This document shows positions 42,748 to 51,546 of a stretch of DNA of 64,000 nt, one piece after another. The translations under genes were made by a program, and so were the position numbers. Position 1 is the stretch's first letter; each line of letters opens with the position of its first letter. The stretch lies in NCBI RefSeq assembly GCF_965196975.1, contig NZ_OZ239981.1, positions 558,001 through 622,000 of the forward strand. Direction: 5' to 3'. Under the pieces are notes generated by a model. The model worked only from the letters and a program-made list of their open reading frames with translations. It was not told where the DNA came from and searched no databases. Source of the DNA: Endozoicomonas sp965196975. Its GTDB lineage: Bacteria > Pseudomonadota > Gammaproteobacteria > Pseudomonadales > Endozoicomonadaceae.

Positions 42748-43435
42748 ATGATCAGTGAACCATGTTTCTTTATGAGTACAGAAATCTCTCAACCGGATAT
42801 TTCTAACCCAGACAACTCAGAAACAGAAGAGGCGACCATAGAGCAATACTGGAAAGCAAGATTAGATGCTATTCATGGTTCTCTTATGAGAAATCCCGAC
42901 AAAGCCAGAAGAATTGAAGGATTACTGGCTGAAAGGTATGAGCTTAAAAATGACATCACAGATGACCCTGCAAGAGAAAAATTTGCTGAATGTGCGTTGG
43001 CTTTAGTTAACTGTTCAACAGATGAAACCATTGACTTGATTCACAAAATATTGGAAACAGGCTGGGATCTTGAGACATCATCAAAGGCTGCAGAAAAATC
43101 AAAAGAGGATATAGAGGTCAAATTGGATGAAAAAGTAATGATTCAAGAACGTCAATCCTGTTTGCAACAGACGCTCAAGGAACATAGAGCTCTATTTCAA
43201 GAAGAAACCATCCCTAAAATGACTCAGGCATTGAGACAGTTTGAAACACAAGTCAGCAACGGGAGAGGGCTGGGAGTTTTTCCCGAAATGAGCTTTGATT
43301 TAAGCCGACCTGATGAATACGCCAAGTTTGAGGCATTCAGACAATATCCTTCTTCATGTGATGCAATGAGGCGTGAGGATTTACTCCCTGAGCTAGAAAC
43401 ATCGATCATTGAAGTTATCAATCCATCCTCCGCTT
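42748..43435 (+). pseudogene. N-terminal half of a split effector-like gene (partner at 35096-35592)
   Basis: ATG 42748 has AGGAG eight bases upstream. The frame codes for about 229 residues before IS66 copy B. The IS would append NYSAPSKGVLL and a stop. The true continuation is on the other side of copy A, at 35592-35096 on the minus strand. The N-terminal half is acidic and helical with a probable coiled coil around 125-165 and cysteines without an obvious motif. There is no signal peptide or known domain. Its high A+T and lack of relatives I can name suggest an accessory gene. Confidence 0.85.
43428..43435 (+). repeat. Partner of the 35593-35600 duplication, inverted
   Basis: CTCCGCTT is the exact complement of AAGCGGAG at 35593-35600 and abuts IS66 copy B on its left. 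Confidence 0.93.
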
Positions 43436-45034
43436 GTAACTATTCAGCACCCAGCAAAGGCGTATTGTTGTAATTTCGAACCGCTTTAAGAAGCGCCTGA
43501 AATATGTTCAACCCCTGCTTTTTAGCAGATGATAAATAGCTTCGGATTCGGGTAAACATGGTACCTCCGTCTTCGCTTCTGAAGCAGCCTGAGATCTTCT
43601 GCTTAAGTTTGGCCATCCTGGCATCACGTTCACTGCCATTGTTATCGAAGGGAATTGAAAAGTCCGACATGAAGCGCAACGTTTCAACCTTAAACTCAAT
43701 AAGCCTTTTGAACAGGTTGTAGGCCTTGGTATTCCTGACCTTCTTACGTCCAAGCACCTGTCGTTGTTTTTCCATATAAGCGGTTTCCTTCGTGAGAGCC
43801 CTTTGAAGGATTTGGTCGTATATCGTCTCAATGCGAAGCTGTATTGCACCAGGCATTTGAGTCAGACCGGCTGCTTTGTATTTCTTGCAGAAGTGCCAGG
43901 AGAGCGTAAGCAATTTCATCAGCCGCAGAGCCAGCTTATTCGCATCCCTATCGACAACTCCCTGAAGCTCTCTCAGATGATGGGCATTACAAAGCACATG
44001 CACTGCCGCATAGGCAAAGTAGGACTTCCAATGATCGTGAACCAGAATGCCTGCAAAAGTCAGCAGGATGCCCATTGCATCCATTGCTTCACAACCTCGC
44101 CTTTCTGAGAGGTAGTAAAGCGTCCATTGGTCATCTCGCATAATGTGTAACCACCACAGTGAACCGTCAACCCGCATGCCAGTTTCATCCGCTCCTGCAA
44201 CCGGACTTTCTTGTAAAGCATCGCGGATACTCTGCTCAGTAGAGGCCAGGTTCTCATGGGTATAGGCAACAAAATTGGCAACAGAGCCTGCGCTGACACT
44301 CATGCAATAAATAGTATTGAAATACTCAGACACCCGGTGATATGGGATGAAGTGATACTGGTTTAAATGAACAGCCATTGCCTGAGTCACTTCTCCGTAT
44401 TGAGCAGCGGCTTTCACTCCTTGGGGAAACTCAGCGGTGTTCCGTTTACCACAAGGACATACTTTAACGTCTGCCCAGTACGCGGTAACTTCAAATTCTC
44501 CGGGTCTACCTGGATCAAAAACCTGTCGCTCAATGTATTTGGTGGGTTTAATATCGATAAGCGAAGACTGGCAACAGCAACATTTTTCAACCTTCAGATG
44601 CCTGACATAATCGGGTAAGGCGACACGTCTCAAACAAGAGCCTTGATGACCTTTCTGGCCACCTGGTTTATTGCCTGAAGATGGTCTAAGGCTTTTGGGG
44701 TTCGGTGTTTCCTGTGAGGAGCAGGGGGCTTCTTTGGAAGATGTATCACCTTTATCACTCCCTTTTTTACTGGGCTTTTGATAACCATCTGACGATGGTG
44801 GCTTACTACTGTTTTGACTGTTTTTATTAACCCTTTCTTCCAGTTCGCTGCAACGTTCCCGTAAAAGCGCATTCTCGGTCCGAAGCTCTTCATTCTCTTT
44901 AAGGAGAGCTTCGGTAAACGGAGTAGCTGGGAAGTCTGGTTCCATACTGGAGATTTGTTAGAAAAATTGAGTATAAGATGATGGTCGAAAAATCAGAAAA
45001 TTCCAGATTTATATGAAGGGTGCTGAATAGTTAC
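43436..45034 (-). mobile_element. IS66-type insertion sequence, copy B (1599 bp, inverted relative to copy A)
   Basis: Same length and ends as copy A, but in the opposite orientation. Its flanks, CTCCGCTT and CTTTGAAC, are the complements of the two different flanks of copy A, the signature of an inversion by recombination between A and B. Confidence 0.95.
43440..44945 (-). CDS. tnpC: IS66-family transposase (TnpC), copy B
   Basis: A 501-residue transposase identical in protein to copies A and C, with an intact DDE core. Confidence 0.95.
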   Translation of the reverse strand: MEPDFPATPFTEALLKENEELRTENALLRERCSELEERVNKNSQNSSKPPSSDGYQKPSKKGSDKGDTSSKEAPCSSQETPNPKSLRPSSGNKPGGQKGHQGSCLRRVALPDYVRHLKVEKCCCCQSSLIDIKPTKYIERQVFDPGRPGEFEVTAYWADVKVCPCGKRNTAEFPQGVKAAAQYGEVTQAMAVHLNQYHFIPYHRVSEYFNTIYCMSVSAGSVANFVAYTHENLASTEQSIRDALQESPVAGADETGMRVDGSLWWLHIMRDDQWTLYYLSERRGCEAMDAMGILLTFAGILVHDHWKSYFAYAAVHVLCNAHHLRELQGVVDRDANKLALRLMKLLTLSWHFCKKYKAAGLTQMPGAIQLRIETIYDQILQRALTKETAYMEKQRQVLGRKKVRNTKAYNLFKRLIEFKVETLRFMSDFSIPFDNNGSERDARMAKLKQKISGCFRSEDGGTMFTRIRSYLSSAKKQGLNIFQALLKAVRNYNNTPLLGAE

Positions 45035-45042
45035 CTTTGAAC
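45035..45042 (+). repeat. Partner of the 37200-37207 duplication, inverted
   Basis: CTTTGAAC is the exact complement of GTTCAAAG at 37200-37207. Confidence 0.93.
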
Positions 45043-45100
45043 TATGCTGTTCTCTGTTACAGTTTGGGGTGAAATTGTCCAGGGCAGAACAGGAAGAAAA

Positions 45101-45703
45101 ATGAAGCTTGCAATTATCAGTGGCAGTCATCGGCTGGAATCCCAGAGTGAGCGGATCAGCCGTGCTTTGGCAGATCGAGTGCTTGAGCTTTCCTTATTTG
45201 ACTCGGTTGAGATTCTATCGCTGGCGGGAAACCCGCTGCCCCATTGGGATGAGTCTATCTGGAGTGGTGATGAGGAGTGGAAGGCCAGGTTGGCACCCTG
45301 GAAGCAGAAGCTAAAAGAGGCAGATGCGCTGATTGTTGTGGCACCCGAGTGGAATGGCATGGTGCCGGCAGGACTGAAGAATTTCTTTCTTCTATTTGGT
45401 ACTGCTGAGCTGGGCCATAAGCCTGCATTGATTACGGCTGTTTCTGCCGGCCAGGGTGGTGCATATCCTGTGGTGGAGCTTCGTACCAGTAGTTATAAAA
45501 ACAGCAGAATCTGCTATCTGCCGGATCATTTGATTGTTCGTCATGTGGGACAGGTCTTTACGGGTGAAGACCCTGAGGGGGATAAGCACTTACAGGAAAG
45601 AGTGGACTATTGTCTCAAATTACTTAAGGAATACTCAACAGGGTTAAAGCTGGTTAGAGAGAGTGGTGTGATTGATCACAAAACCTTTCGAAATGGCATG
45701 TAA
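45101..45703 (+). CDS. NADPH-dependent FMN reductase-family protein
   Basis: A 200-residue flavodoxin-like protein. IISGSHRLESQSERI is the FMN phosphate loop, and VAPEWNGMVPAGLKNFF matches the PEYNGS-type segment of NADPH:FMN/quinone reductases. AGGAAG precedes ATG 45101; a longer frame from 45044 lacks such a site. The inversion breakpoint at 45035 lies about 60 bp upstream, so its original promoter may have been separated. The precise substrate is unknown. Confidence 0.85.
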   Translation: MKLAIISGSHRLESQSERISRALADRVLELSLFDSVEILSLAGNPLPHWDESIWSGDEEWKARLAPWKQKLKEADALIVVAPEWNGMVPAGLKNFFLLFGTAELGHKPALITAVSAGQGGAYPVVELRTSSYKNSRICYLPDHLIVRHVGQVFTGEDPEGDKHLQERVDYCLKLLKEYSTGLKLVRESGVIDHKTFRNGM

Positions 45704-45733
45704 TCAAAATTGGTTTGTGACAAACAAAAAAAA

Positions 45734-45757
45734 CTCCAGCAAAAGCTGGAGTTTTTT
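45734..45757. terminator. Bidirectional terminator between FMN reductase gene and gluconate permease gene
   Basis: CTCCAGC (45734-45740) pairs with GCTGGAG (45745-45751), with T-runs on both strands (A-rich before, T7 after). Confidence 0.93.
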
Positions 45758-45767
45758 TATGGGGGGG

Positions 45768-47114
45768 TTAGATAAACAAGCTGAAGATCACGGCAACCAC
45801 GGCACCGGTGGTACCAATGATGGTTTCCATCACAGTCCAGGTTTGCAGGGTTTGCTTTTCGTTCAACCCCAGGTAGCGGTTAGCCAGCCAGAAGCCTGAG
45901 TCGTTAACGTGAGAAAGTACGATCGCACCACCACCGATTGCAACGGTGACTGCTGCCAGCTGTGCGCCAGACAGTGCCAGAGGCTCCAGCATTGGCAGGA
46001 TCAGGCCGCAGGCAGTCAACATGGCTACCGTTGCAGAACCCTGAATAACACGAACGGCAGCCGCCAGGATGAAGGCCAGGATAACAATCGGCAGGCCTGT
46101 GCCAGCCAGCATGTTACCAAGCGCCTGACCAACACCAGAATCCACCAGTACCTGCTTGAAGACGCCACCGGCACCGGTTACCAGGATGATAACGCCCGCT
46201 GGCTGCAGAGCGGATCCACAGATATTCATCACTTCATCTTTGGTATAGCCGCGCTTGATGCCCAGCAGGTAGCAGGCAGCAAGACAGGCAACCATGATGG
46301 CAGTGAATGGGTGGCCAATAAAGGTCAGCCAGCCGTGAACGGTAGAGCCAGCTTCAACAAAACGGGAGCCAATGGTCTGTAGGCCGATCATCAGCAGAGG
46401 CAGGATGATCAGGGCGAATGCCAGGCCAAAAGATGGCAGGGTGCCGTTGCGGTCTTTGAATTCTTCGCTGGCGGCAGCGTGTGCAGGCAGTGGTACATCA
46501 ACGATTTTGCTGATGAAAGAACCAAACATAGGGCCGGCAAGAATCATGGCTGGAATAGAAGCAGACAGACCAATCAGAATCATCCATCCAAAGTCGGCGC
46601 CCAACTGAGAAGCAACCAGAATTGGACCGGGTGCAGGGATCAGGAATGCCTGACAGGTAGCGATACCTGCAAGCAGGGCGATACCCATTTTAACAACGCT
46701 TTCCTTGCTCTTTCTGACGATGGCAAAGACGACACCGATCAACAGTACAACAGCTACGTCAAAGAACAGTGGCAGTGCGCAGATAAAGCCCGTGAAGGTA
46801 ATTGCCCAGTTGGCCTTCTCATTACCGAAACGTGCCAGCAGGGTCTGGGCGATGCGATCGAGAGCGCCGGTGGTTTCCATGACCTTTCCGAACATGGCAC
46901 CAAGAGCAACCACAACGGCAACGAAGCCCAGTGTTCCACCCATACCTTTCTGGATAGTTGCGGCGATGTCAGCCGGATTCATGCCGGTAGCGATACCTGC
47001 AATCATGGACACCAGAATCAGTGCTACTACAGCGTGCAGTCTGGCTTTCATCACCAGAAACAGGAGCAGCAGGATGGAGCCGGCTGCGGTATATATCAGA
47101 GAAAGATCCGACAT
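45768..47114 (-). CDS. gntT: Gluconate:H+ symporter, GntP family
   Basis: A 448-residue inner-membrane permease with about 12-14 helices. Segments GGTLGFVAVVVALGAMFGKVMETTGA and PAPGPILVASQLGAD are typical of the GntP family. It is divergent from gntK-edd-eda with a double GntR-type operator between them, which fixes the substrate as gluconate with good confidence. Assignment to gntT rather than gntU or gntP is less certain. Confidence 0.9.
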   Translation of the reverse strand: MSDLSLIYTAAGSILLLLFLVMKARLHAVVALILVSMIAGIATGMNPADIAATIQKGMGGTLGFVAVVVALGAMFGKVMETTGALDRIAQTLLARFGNEKANWAITFTGFICALPLFFDVAVVLLIGVVFAIVRKSKESVVKMGIALLAGIATCQAFLIPAPGPILVASQLGADFGWMILIGLSASIPAMILAGPMFGSFISKIVDVPLPAHAAASEEFKDRNGTLPSFGLAFALIILPLLMIGLQTIGSRFVEAGSTVHGWLTFIGHPFTAIMVACLAACYLLGIKRGYTKDEVMNICGSALQPAGVIILVTGAGGVFKQVLVDSGVGQALGNMLAGTGLPIVILAFILAAAVRVIQGSATVAMLTACGLILPMLEPLALSGAQLAAVTVAIGGGAIVLSHVNDSGFWLANRYLGLNEKQTLQTWTVMETIIGTTGAVVAVIFSLFI

Positions 47115-47156
47115 GATTGATTCGTCTCAAAAAATTTAAAAACTTTTCATGATTCA

Positions 47157-47186
47157 ATGTTACGGGTAACATGTTACCCGTAACAT
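47157..47186. promoter_or_regulatory. Double GntR operator between gntT and gntK
   Basis: Two 16-bp sites, ATGTTACGGGTAACAT (47157-47172) and ATGTTACCCGTAACAT (47171-47186), overlap by two bases and together form a perfect 30-bp palindrome. The half-site ATGTTACC/GGTAACAT is the one known for E. coli GntR. It can control both divergent transcripts and matches the GntR-like repressor encoded at 50326-51327. Confidence 0.9.
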
Positions 47187-47228
47187 GCTGTTTGAAGAAG
47201 TTTATTCTCTGTATTTTTTCGATAACTA

Positions 47229-47242
47229 TTGATCGAGATCAA
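47229..47242. promoter_or_regulatory. Perfect FNR/Anr-like box at the gntK start
   Basis: TTGATCGAGATCAA matches the FNR consensus at all 10 defined positions. It ends four bases before the GTG start of gntK, so protein bound here would more likely repress than activate. A chance match is possible, as its first codons are also open reading frame. Confidence 0.55.
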
Positions 47243-47246
47243 AAAA

Positions 47247-47774
47247 GTGAGTGGCAAAACATTTGTAGTAATGGGTGTATCCGGTTCTGGCAAGTCTACT
47301 GTAGGTGAGTCACTCAGCCGGGCAATCGGTGCCAAGTTTATTGATGGTGATGATCTCCATCCCAGGGCTAATATTGAGAAGATGGCTGGTGGAAATCCAC
47401 TGAACGACGATGATCGTCAGCCATGGCTGGAAAGAATTCGTGATGTCTGCTTCAGTGTGCAGGCGAAAAATGAAACGGGTGTTGTTGTTTGTTCTGCTCT
47501 GAAAAAACAGTACCGAGACATCATTCGTGAAGGTAATGACCAGGTTTATTTTATCTTCCTGGATGGCAGTTATGATCTGATCCTTGAAAGAATGAAGGCT
47601 CGCCAGGGACACTTTATGAAAGAGACCATGCTGCAGAGCCAGTTTAATACCCTTGAAGTACCCGGCGCTGATGAAATGGGTGTCGCCCACGTTGATATCT
47701 CCAGCGATATTGATCAGGTGGTGGCCATGGCCGTTGAAGCTTCTGCCAGTTTTACCAGAGAGGTTGCGGCATGA
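47247..47774 (+). CDS. gntK: Gluconokinase
   Basis: A 175-residue kinase making 6-phosphogluconate from gluconate. P-loop GVSGSGKST, DGDDLHPRANIEKMAGG and CSALKKQYRD match GntK. I start at GTG 47247; the open frame extends to a TTG at 47229, but that is inside the FNR-like palindrome and family members begin near here. The stop overlaps the edd start (ATGA). Confidence 0.93.
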   Translation: MSGKTFVVMGVSGSGKSTVGESLSRAIGAKFIDGDDLHPRANIEKMAGGNPLNDDDRQPWLERIRDVCFSVQAKNETGVVVCSALKKQYRDIIREGNDQVYFIFLDGSYDLILERMKARQGHFMKETMLQSQFNTLEVPGADEMGVAHVDISSDIDQVVAMAVEASASFTREVAA

Positions 47775-49579
47775 ACCCTATCGTGCTTGAAGTGACGCAG
47801 AGGATTGCCGAGCGCAGTGCGTCACTTCGTCAGAACTATCTTGACCGCATGGAGCACCAGGCCAGTACCGGCAAAATCCGCAAGTCCCTCAGCTGTGGCA
47901 ATCTTGCTCACGCAGTGGCGGCCTGTGGTACCCAGCAGAAAGACACCATTCTTAACTTTACCCGTGCCAATGTGGCGATTATCTCAGCGTACAATGATAT
48001 GTTGAGTGCGCACCAGCCGTACCAGGATTACCCGTTTACCATTAAGGAAACGCTGGCACAGCAGGGGCACAGTGCCCAGGTGGCTGGTTGCGTGCCCGCC
48101 ATGTGTGATGGTGTGACCCAGGGGCAGGCCGGGATGGATATGTCCCTGTACTCCCGGGATGTTATTGCCCAGAGCGTTGCCATCAGTCTCAGCCATAACA
48201 CCTTTGACGCAACCCTGTTGCTGGGCGTATGTGACAAGATTGCTCCGGGTCAGCTTATTGGTGCGCTGTCGTTTGGTCATCTGCCAACGGCTTTTGTTCC
48301 TTCTGGGCCTATGCCGACGGGTATTACCAATGATGAAAAGGTAAAGGTCCGTCAGCAGTATGTTGCCGGCGAAGTGGGTAAAGATGCGCTGCTTACCATG
48401 GAGTGCAATGCTTACCATGCGCCCGGTACCTGTACCTTCTATGGCACGGCCAATACCAACCAGCTGGTATTTGAAGCCATGGGGCTTATGTTGCCGGGCT
48501 CCGCGTTTATTCCTCCTGGCACCGAATTGCGTGATGCATTGACTCAGAAAATTGCAGGGGATATCGCCAGCAAAATTCATGGAGCCCCTGCCTATCGTCC
48601 GCTCTTTAAGGTGCTGGATGAGAAAAGTCTGGTCAATGGCCTGGTGGCTCTGCTGGCTTCTGGTGGCAGTACTAACCATTCTATCCATATGATTGCTGTG
48701 GCCCGTGCGGCTGGCTTTATCCTGACCTGGGATGATTTTGATGCGCTGTCACAGGTGGTTCCGCTGTTGACCCGTGTCTATCCAAATGGTCCGGCTGATA
48801 TCAACCAGTTTCATGATGCTGGTGGTGTGCCTGTTCTGTTGGCAGCTCTGGCGGAACGTGGCTTGCTGCATATGGATGCTGTGCCCTGTTATGGAACCAT
48901 GGCCGACTATTTAAAAATGCCGGAACTGGACAATGGTCAGCTGGTCTGGAAATCCATGTCCGGAACACGCAACCCTGAAGTGATTGCTGACTCCGAGCAG
49001 GTCTTTGCGGTAACTGGCGGGCTGAAAGTGCTCTCTGGAAACCTTGGGCGTGCCGTTATCAAGGTGAGTGCGGTAGCGGAAGAACATTATTCGACGACTG
49101 CGCCTGCTTTGGTCTTTAATTCCCAGTATGACGTGGAAGCAGCTTATAAGGCTGGCAAGCTGAATCAGGATGCAGTGATTGTTGTTCGTTTCAACGGTCC
49201 TGCAGCTAATGGTATGCCAGAGCTTCATATGCTGATGCCAATTCTGGGTAACCTGCAGAAGGCAGGCTATAAGATTGCTCTGTTGACTGACGGACGTCTA
49301 TCAGGTGCATCCGGAAAGGTGCCTGCTGCTATTCACGTTACTCCGGAAGCGCAAATGGGTGGTCCTCTGGCTTATTTGCAGGATGGTGACCAGGTGACGG
49401 TTAATGCAGTCACTGGTGAAATTGCTGTGCATACCGACCTTTCTGCCCGTGAAGCGCATTGTCCGGATCTGTCAGATCTGCACCATGGATACGGTCGTGA
49501 ATTATTCAATGGTTGTCGCCAGTCTGTTTCCAGTGCGGAAGAAGGTGCATCCATCCTGTTTTGTCGAGGTGTGAAATGA
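47771..49579 (+). CDS. edd: 6-phosphogluconate dehydratase
   Basis: A 602-residue IlvD/Edd-family enzyme turning 6-phosphogluconate into KDPG, first step of the Entner-Doudoroff pathway. Iron-sulfur ligands appear in CVPAMCDGVTQG, LGVCDKIAPG and TCTFYGTANT; GRLSGASGKVPAAIHV is a late conserved block. It overlaps gntK by four bases at the start and eda by four at the end, so the three are translationally coupled. Confidence 0.96.
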   Translation: MNPIVLEVTQRIAERSASLRQNYLDRMEHQASTGKIRKSLSCGNLAHAVAACGTQQKDTILNFTRANVAIISAYNDMLSAHQPYQDYPFTIKETLAQQGHSAQVAGCVPAMCDGVTQGQAGMDMSLYSRDVIAQSVAISLSHNTFDATLLLGVCDKIAPGQLIGALSFGHLPTAFVPSGPMPTGITNDEKVKVRQQYVAGEVGKDALLTMECNAYHAPGTCTFYGTANTNQLVFEAMGLMLPGSAFIPPGTELRDALTQKIAGDIASKIHGAPAYRPLFKVLDEKSLVNGLVALLASGGSTNHSIHMIAVARAAGFILTWDDFDALSQVVPLLTRVYPNGPADINQFHDAGGVPVLLAALAERGLLHMDAVPCYGTMADYLKMPELDNGQLVWKSMSGTRNPEVIADSEQVFAVTGGLKVLSGNLGRAVIKVSAVAEEHYSTTAPALVFNSQYDVEAAYKAGKLNQDAVIVVRFNGPAANGMPELHMLMPILGNLQKAGYKIALLTDGRLSGASGKVPAAIHVTPEAQMGGPLAYLQDGDQVTVNAVTGEIAVHTDLSAREAHCPDLSDLHHGYGRELFNGCRQSVSSAEEGASILFCRGVK

Positions 49580-50214
49580 GTCAGTGGGCGATACATCCAG
49601 CAGCCGTTTTTGCTGCGTCTCCGGTTGTGCCGGTGATGGTGATTGATCATGTAGAAGATGCGGTACCCATGGCTCGTGCATTGAGTGAGGGTGGTATCAA
49701 GGTGTTTGAAATCACCCTGCGCACGGATGCGGCGTTAGAAGCCATTCGTCAGATTGCAGAAGCGATGCCTGATGCCATGGTGGGAGCGGGAACGGTAATT
49801 AATGCATTCCAGTACGATGCGGCGGTAAAGGCGGGTGCAAAATTTGTCATTTCACCCGGAATGACACCAGAACTTCTGGCGCATGCCAGCCAGTGTTCAG
49901 CACCATTGATTCCTGGCTGCGCAACGCCTTCTGAAGTGATGCAGGCGCTTTCTCATGGTTATGATCACCTGAAGTTTTTCCCTGCAGAAATCAACGGCGG
50001 TGTTAAGGCGCTCAAAGCGATTTCTGCACCATTGCCTCAGGTGCGTTTCTGTCCAACCGGTGGTATTGGTCCTGATAATATCAAGGACTACCTGGCGCTG
50101 AGTTGCGTAGCAACGATTGGGGGTTCCTGGATGCTGCCTGCTGACCTGGTTGCATCTCGCAATTGGGCCGAGATCTCTCGTCTGGCTGCTGAAGCGGTTG
50201 CCATGGCTTCCTGA
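49576..50214 (+). CDS. eda: KDPG aldolase
   Basis: A 212-residue aldolase splitting 2-keto-3-deoxy-6-phosphogluconate into pyruvate and glyceraldehyde-3-phosphate. KVFEITLRT holds the catalytic glutamate and HLKFFPAE the Schiff-base lysine; FCPTGGI binds phosphate. ATG 49576 overlaps the edd stop as ATGA, with GAGG upstream. A strong terminator follows. Confidence 0.95.
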   Translation: MSQWAIHPAAVFAASPVVPVMVIDHVEDAVPMARALSEGGIKVFEITLRTDAALEAIRQIAEAMPDAMVGAGTVINAFQYDAAVKAGAKFVISPGMTPELLAHASQCSAPLIPGCATPSEVMQALSHGYDHLKFFPAEINGGVKALKAISAPLPQVRFCPTGGIGPDNIKDYLALSCVATIGGSWMLPADLVASRNWAEISRLAAEAVAMAS

Positions 50215-50226
50215 TTTCTAGGCTTT

Positions 50227-50283
50227 AAAGGCGCTGGTGACACTGGGGTTATTTTTTCTCAGTGTGGCCAGCGCCTTTTTTGG
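50227..50283. terminator. Strong bidirectional terminator after eda
   Basis: AAAGGCGCTGG (50227-50237), with ACACTG inside it, pairs with CAGTGT and CCAGCGCCTTT. T6 follows on the plus side and A-rich sequence precedes. It separates eda from the convergent gntR. Confidence 0.9.
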
Positions 50284-50325
50284 TATTTGAGGTATTCTGG
50301 AAGTGAATGTGATTTTTGCGGAAAA

Positions 50326-51327
50326 TTAAATGCTTTCGCCCTCAAACAGCGTAAAGCCAAGATCTACAACGGGTTGTTCTGGTGAATTACCTGACAGCTT
50401 GTCCAGCAGCATTGTTGCAGCAAGGCTGCCAATCTCCCACCTTGGGGTGTCGATACTGGCCAGCTTTGGGGTGATGGAACGTCCTATATCCAGTGCATTA
50501 AATCCGGCAACGGCCATCTGCTCAGGTATTGAAATCCCTCTTCTCTGACATTCCATAATGGCACCAATGGCCAGGTCATCATTGCAGCAGAATACGCCAT
50601 CAAGTTCAGGGTGGTTATCCAGAGCTTCGGCCATTAACTCTGCACCCAGAGTGAATGATGAATTAGCCGGGGTGGAGAGGATGATGGGATCACAGCCAAC
50701 ACTCTCCATGATGTTGTGATAGCCCTGCAGGCGTTGCCTGACTCGGATGTCCATTCTGGCAGCAATAAACGCGATCTTTTTCTTGCCGTTCTCCAGCATG
50801 CGCCTGATCATGGCCTCGCTGGCGGCTTTGTGATCCAGGCCAACAGCAAGGTCAATGGGGGGAAGACAGGAATCCATCACTTCGACCACTGGGATGCCGG
50901 CGCTTTCTATCATGCGCAGTGACTTTTCTGTATGCTCGCACTCAGAAAGAATTAACCCATCAACCTGATAGGAGAGCATGGATTCTATGCGCTTTTCTTC
51001 AACGTCTTTATCATAGCCATAATGGGCGATCATGGTCTGATAACCCGATGGCTCGGTAACGCTTTCTATTCCCTGGACAACGGCCGCGAAGACCTGGTTG
51101 GAGATAGAGGGGATCAGAATACCAATGGCTTTGCTGGTGGAGTTAGAGAGAATGTCTGGAACACGGCTGGCAACATAGCCTACTTCGTCAATGACTGCCT
51201 GAATTTTCTCGCCGGTGGCTTTTGAAACCTGTGTTGGGTCCTTGAGGTAACGGCTGACCGTCATTTTGGTAACACCGACCCGGTCGGCGATGTCCTGAAG
51301 CGCGAGGCGCTTGTTTTTCGGTTTCAT
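50326..51327 (-). CDS. gntR: LacI-family repressor, GntR-type
   Basis: A 333-residue LacI/GalR regulator. The helix-turn-helix LALQDIADRVGVTKMTVSRYL is followed by a hinge and a periplasmic-binding-protein-like effector domain (IGILIPSISNQVF and following). Similarity to E. coli GntR, position next to the gluconate genes, and the matching operator at 47157-47186 support gluconate-responsive repression of gntT and gntK-edd-eda. Confidence 0.92.
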   Translation of the reverse strand: MKPKNKRLALQDIADRVGVTKMTVSRYLKDPTQVSKATGEKIQAVIDEVGYVASRVPDILSNSTSKAIGILIPSISNQVFAAVVQGIESVTEPSGYQTMIAHYGYDKDVEEKRIESMLSYQVDGLILSECEHTEKSLRMIESAGIPVVEVMDSCLPPIDLAVGLDHKAASEAMIRRMLENGKKKIAFIAARMDIRVRQRLQGYHNIMESVGCDPIILSTPANSSFTLGAELMAEALDNHPELDGVFCCNDDLAIGAIMECQRRGISIPEQMAVAGFNALDIGRSITPKLASIDTPRWEIGSLAATMLLDKLSGNSPEQPVVDLGFTLFEGESI

Positions 51328-51476
51328 TAATGGTTCGTTCCAACAATCATCTGGCTCAGCGACATCAGATTCAACAGGTTGGCGTCTGAGGCTGACCGCG
51401 AAATTATATCCTCTGTTTTAGGCGGGTGTCTTTAGTTGATTGCGGTTTGAACAATGTTGGAAGGAGGGTCGATGTG

Positions 51477-51510
51477 AAGGCCGTGAATTTAATGAAAAAT
51501 CACGGCCTTA
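51477..51510. repeat. Inverted repeat downstream of grcA
   Basis: AAGGCCGTGA (51477-51486) pairs with TCACGGCCTT (51500-51509). There is only a weak T-run on either side; it may help to end the grcA transcript. Confidence 0.5.
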
Positions 51511-51546
51511 ATTCAGGAACACATTACTGCGCCGGGCAGCGCTGTA

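Noticed and set aside
46479..47120. Plus-strand open frame of 213 codons
   Set aside because: It is antisense to the gluconate permease gene; the low-complexity Gln/Asn-rich sequence is a frame shadow.
47229..47246. TTG start for gntK at 47229
   Set aside because: It lies inside the FNR-like palindrome and would add residues absent from gluconokinases; GTG 47247 fits better.
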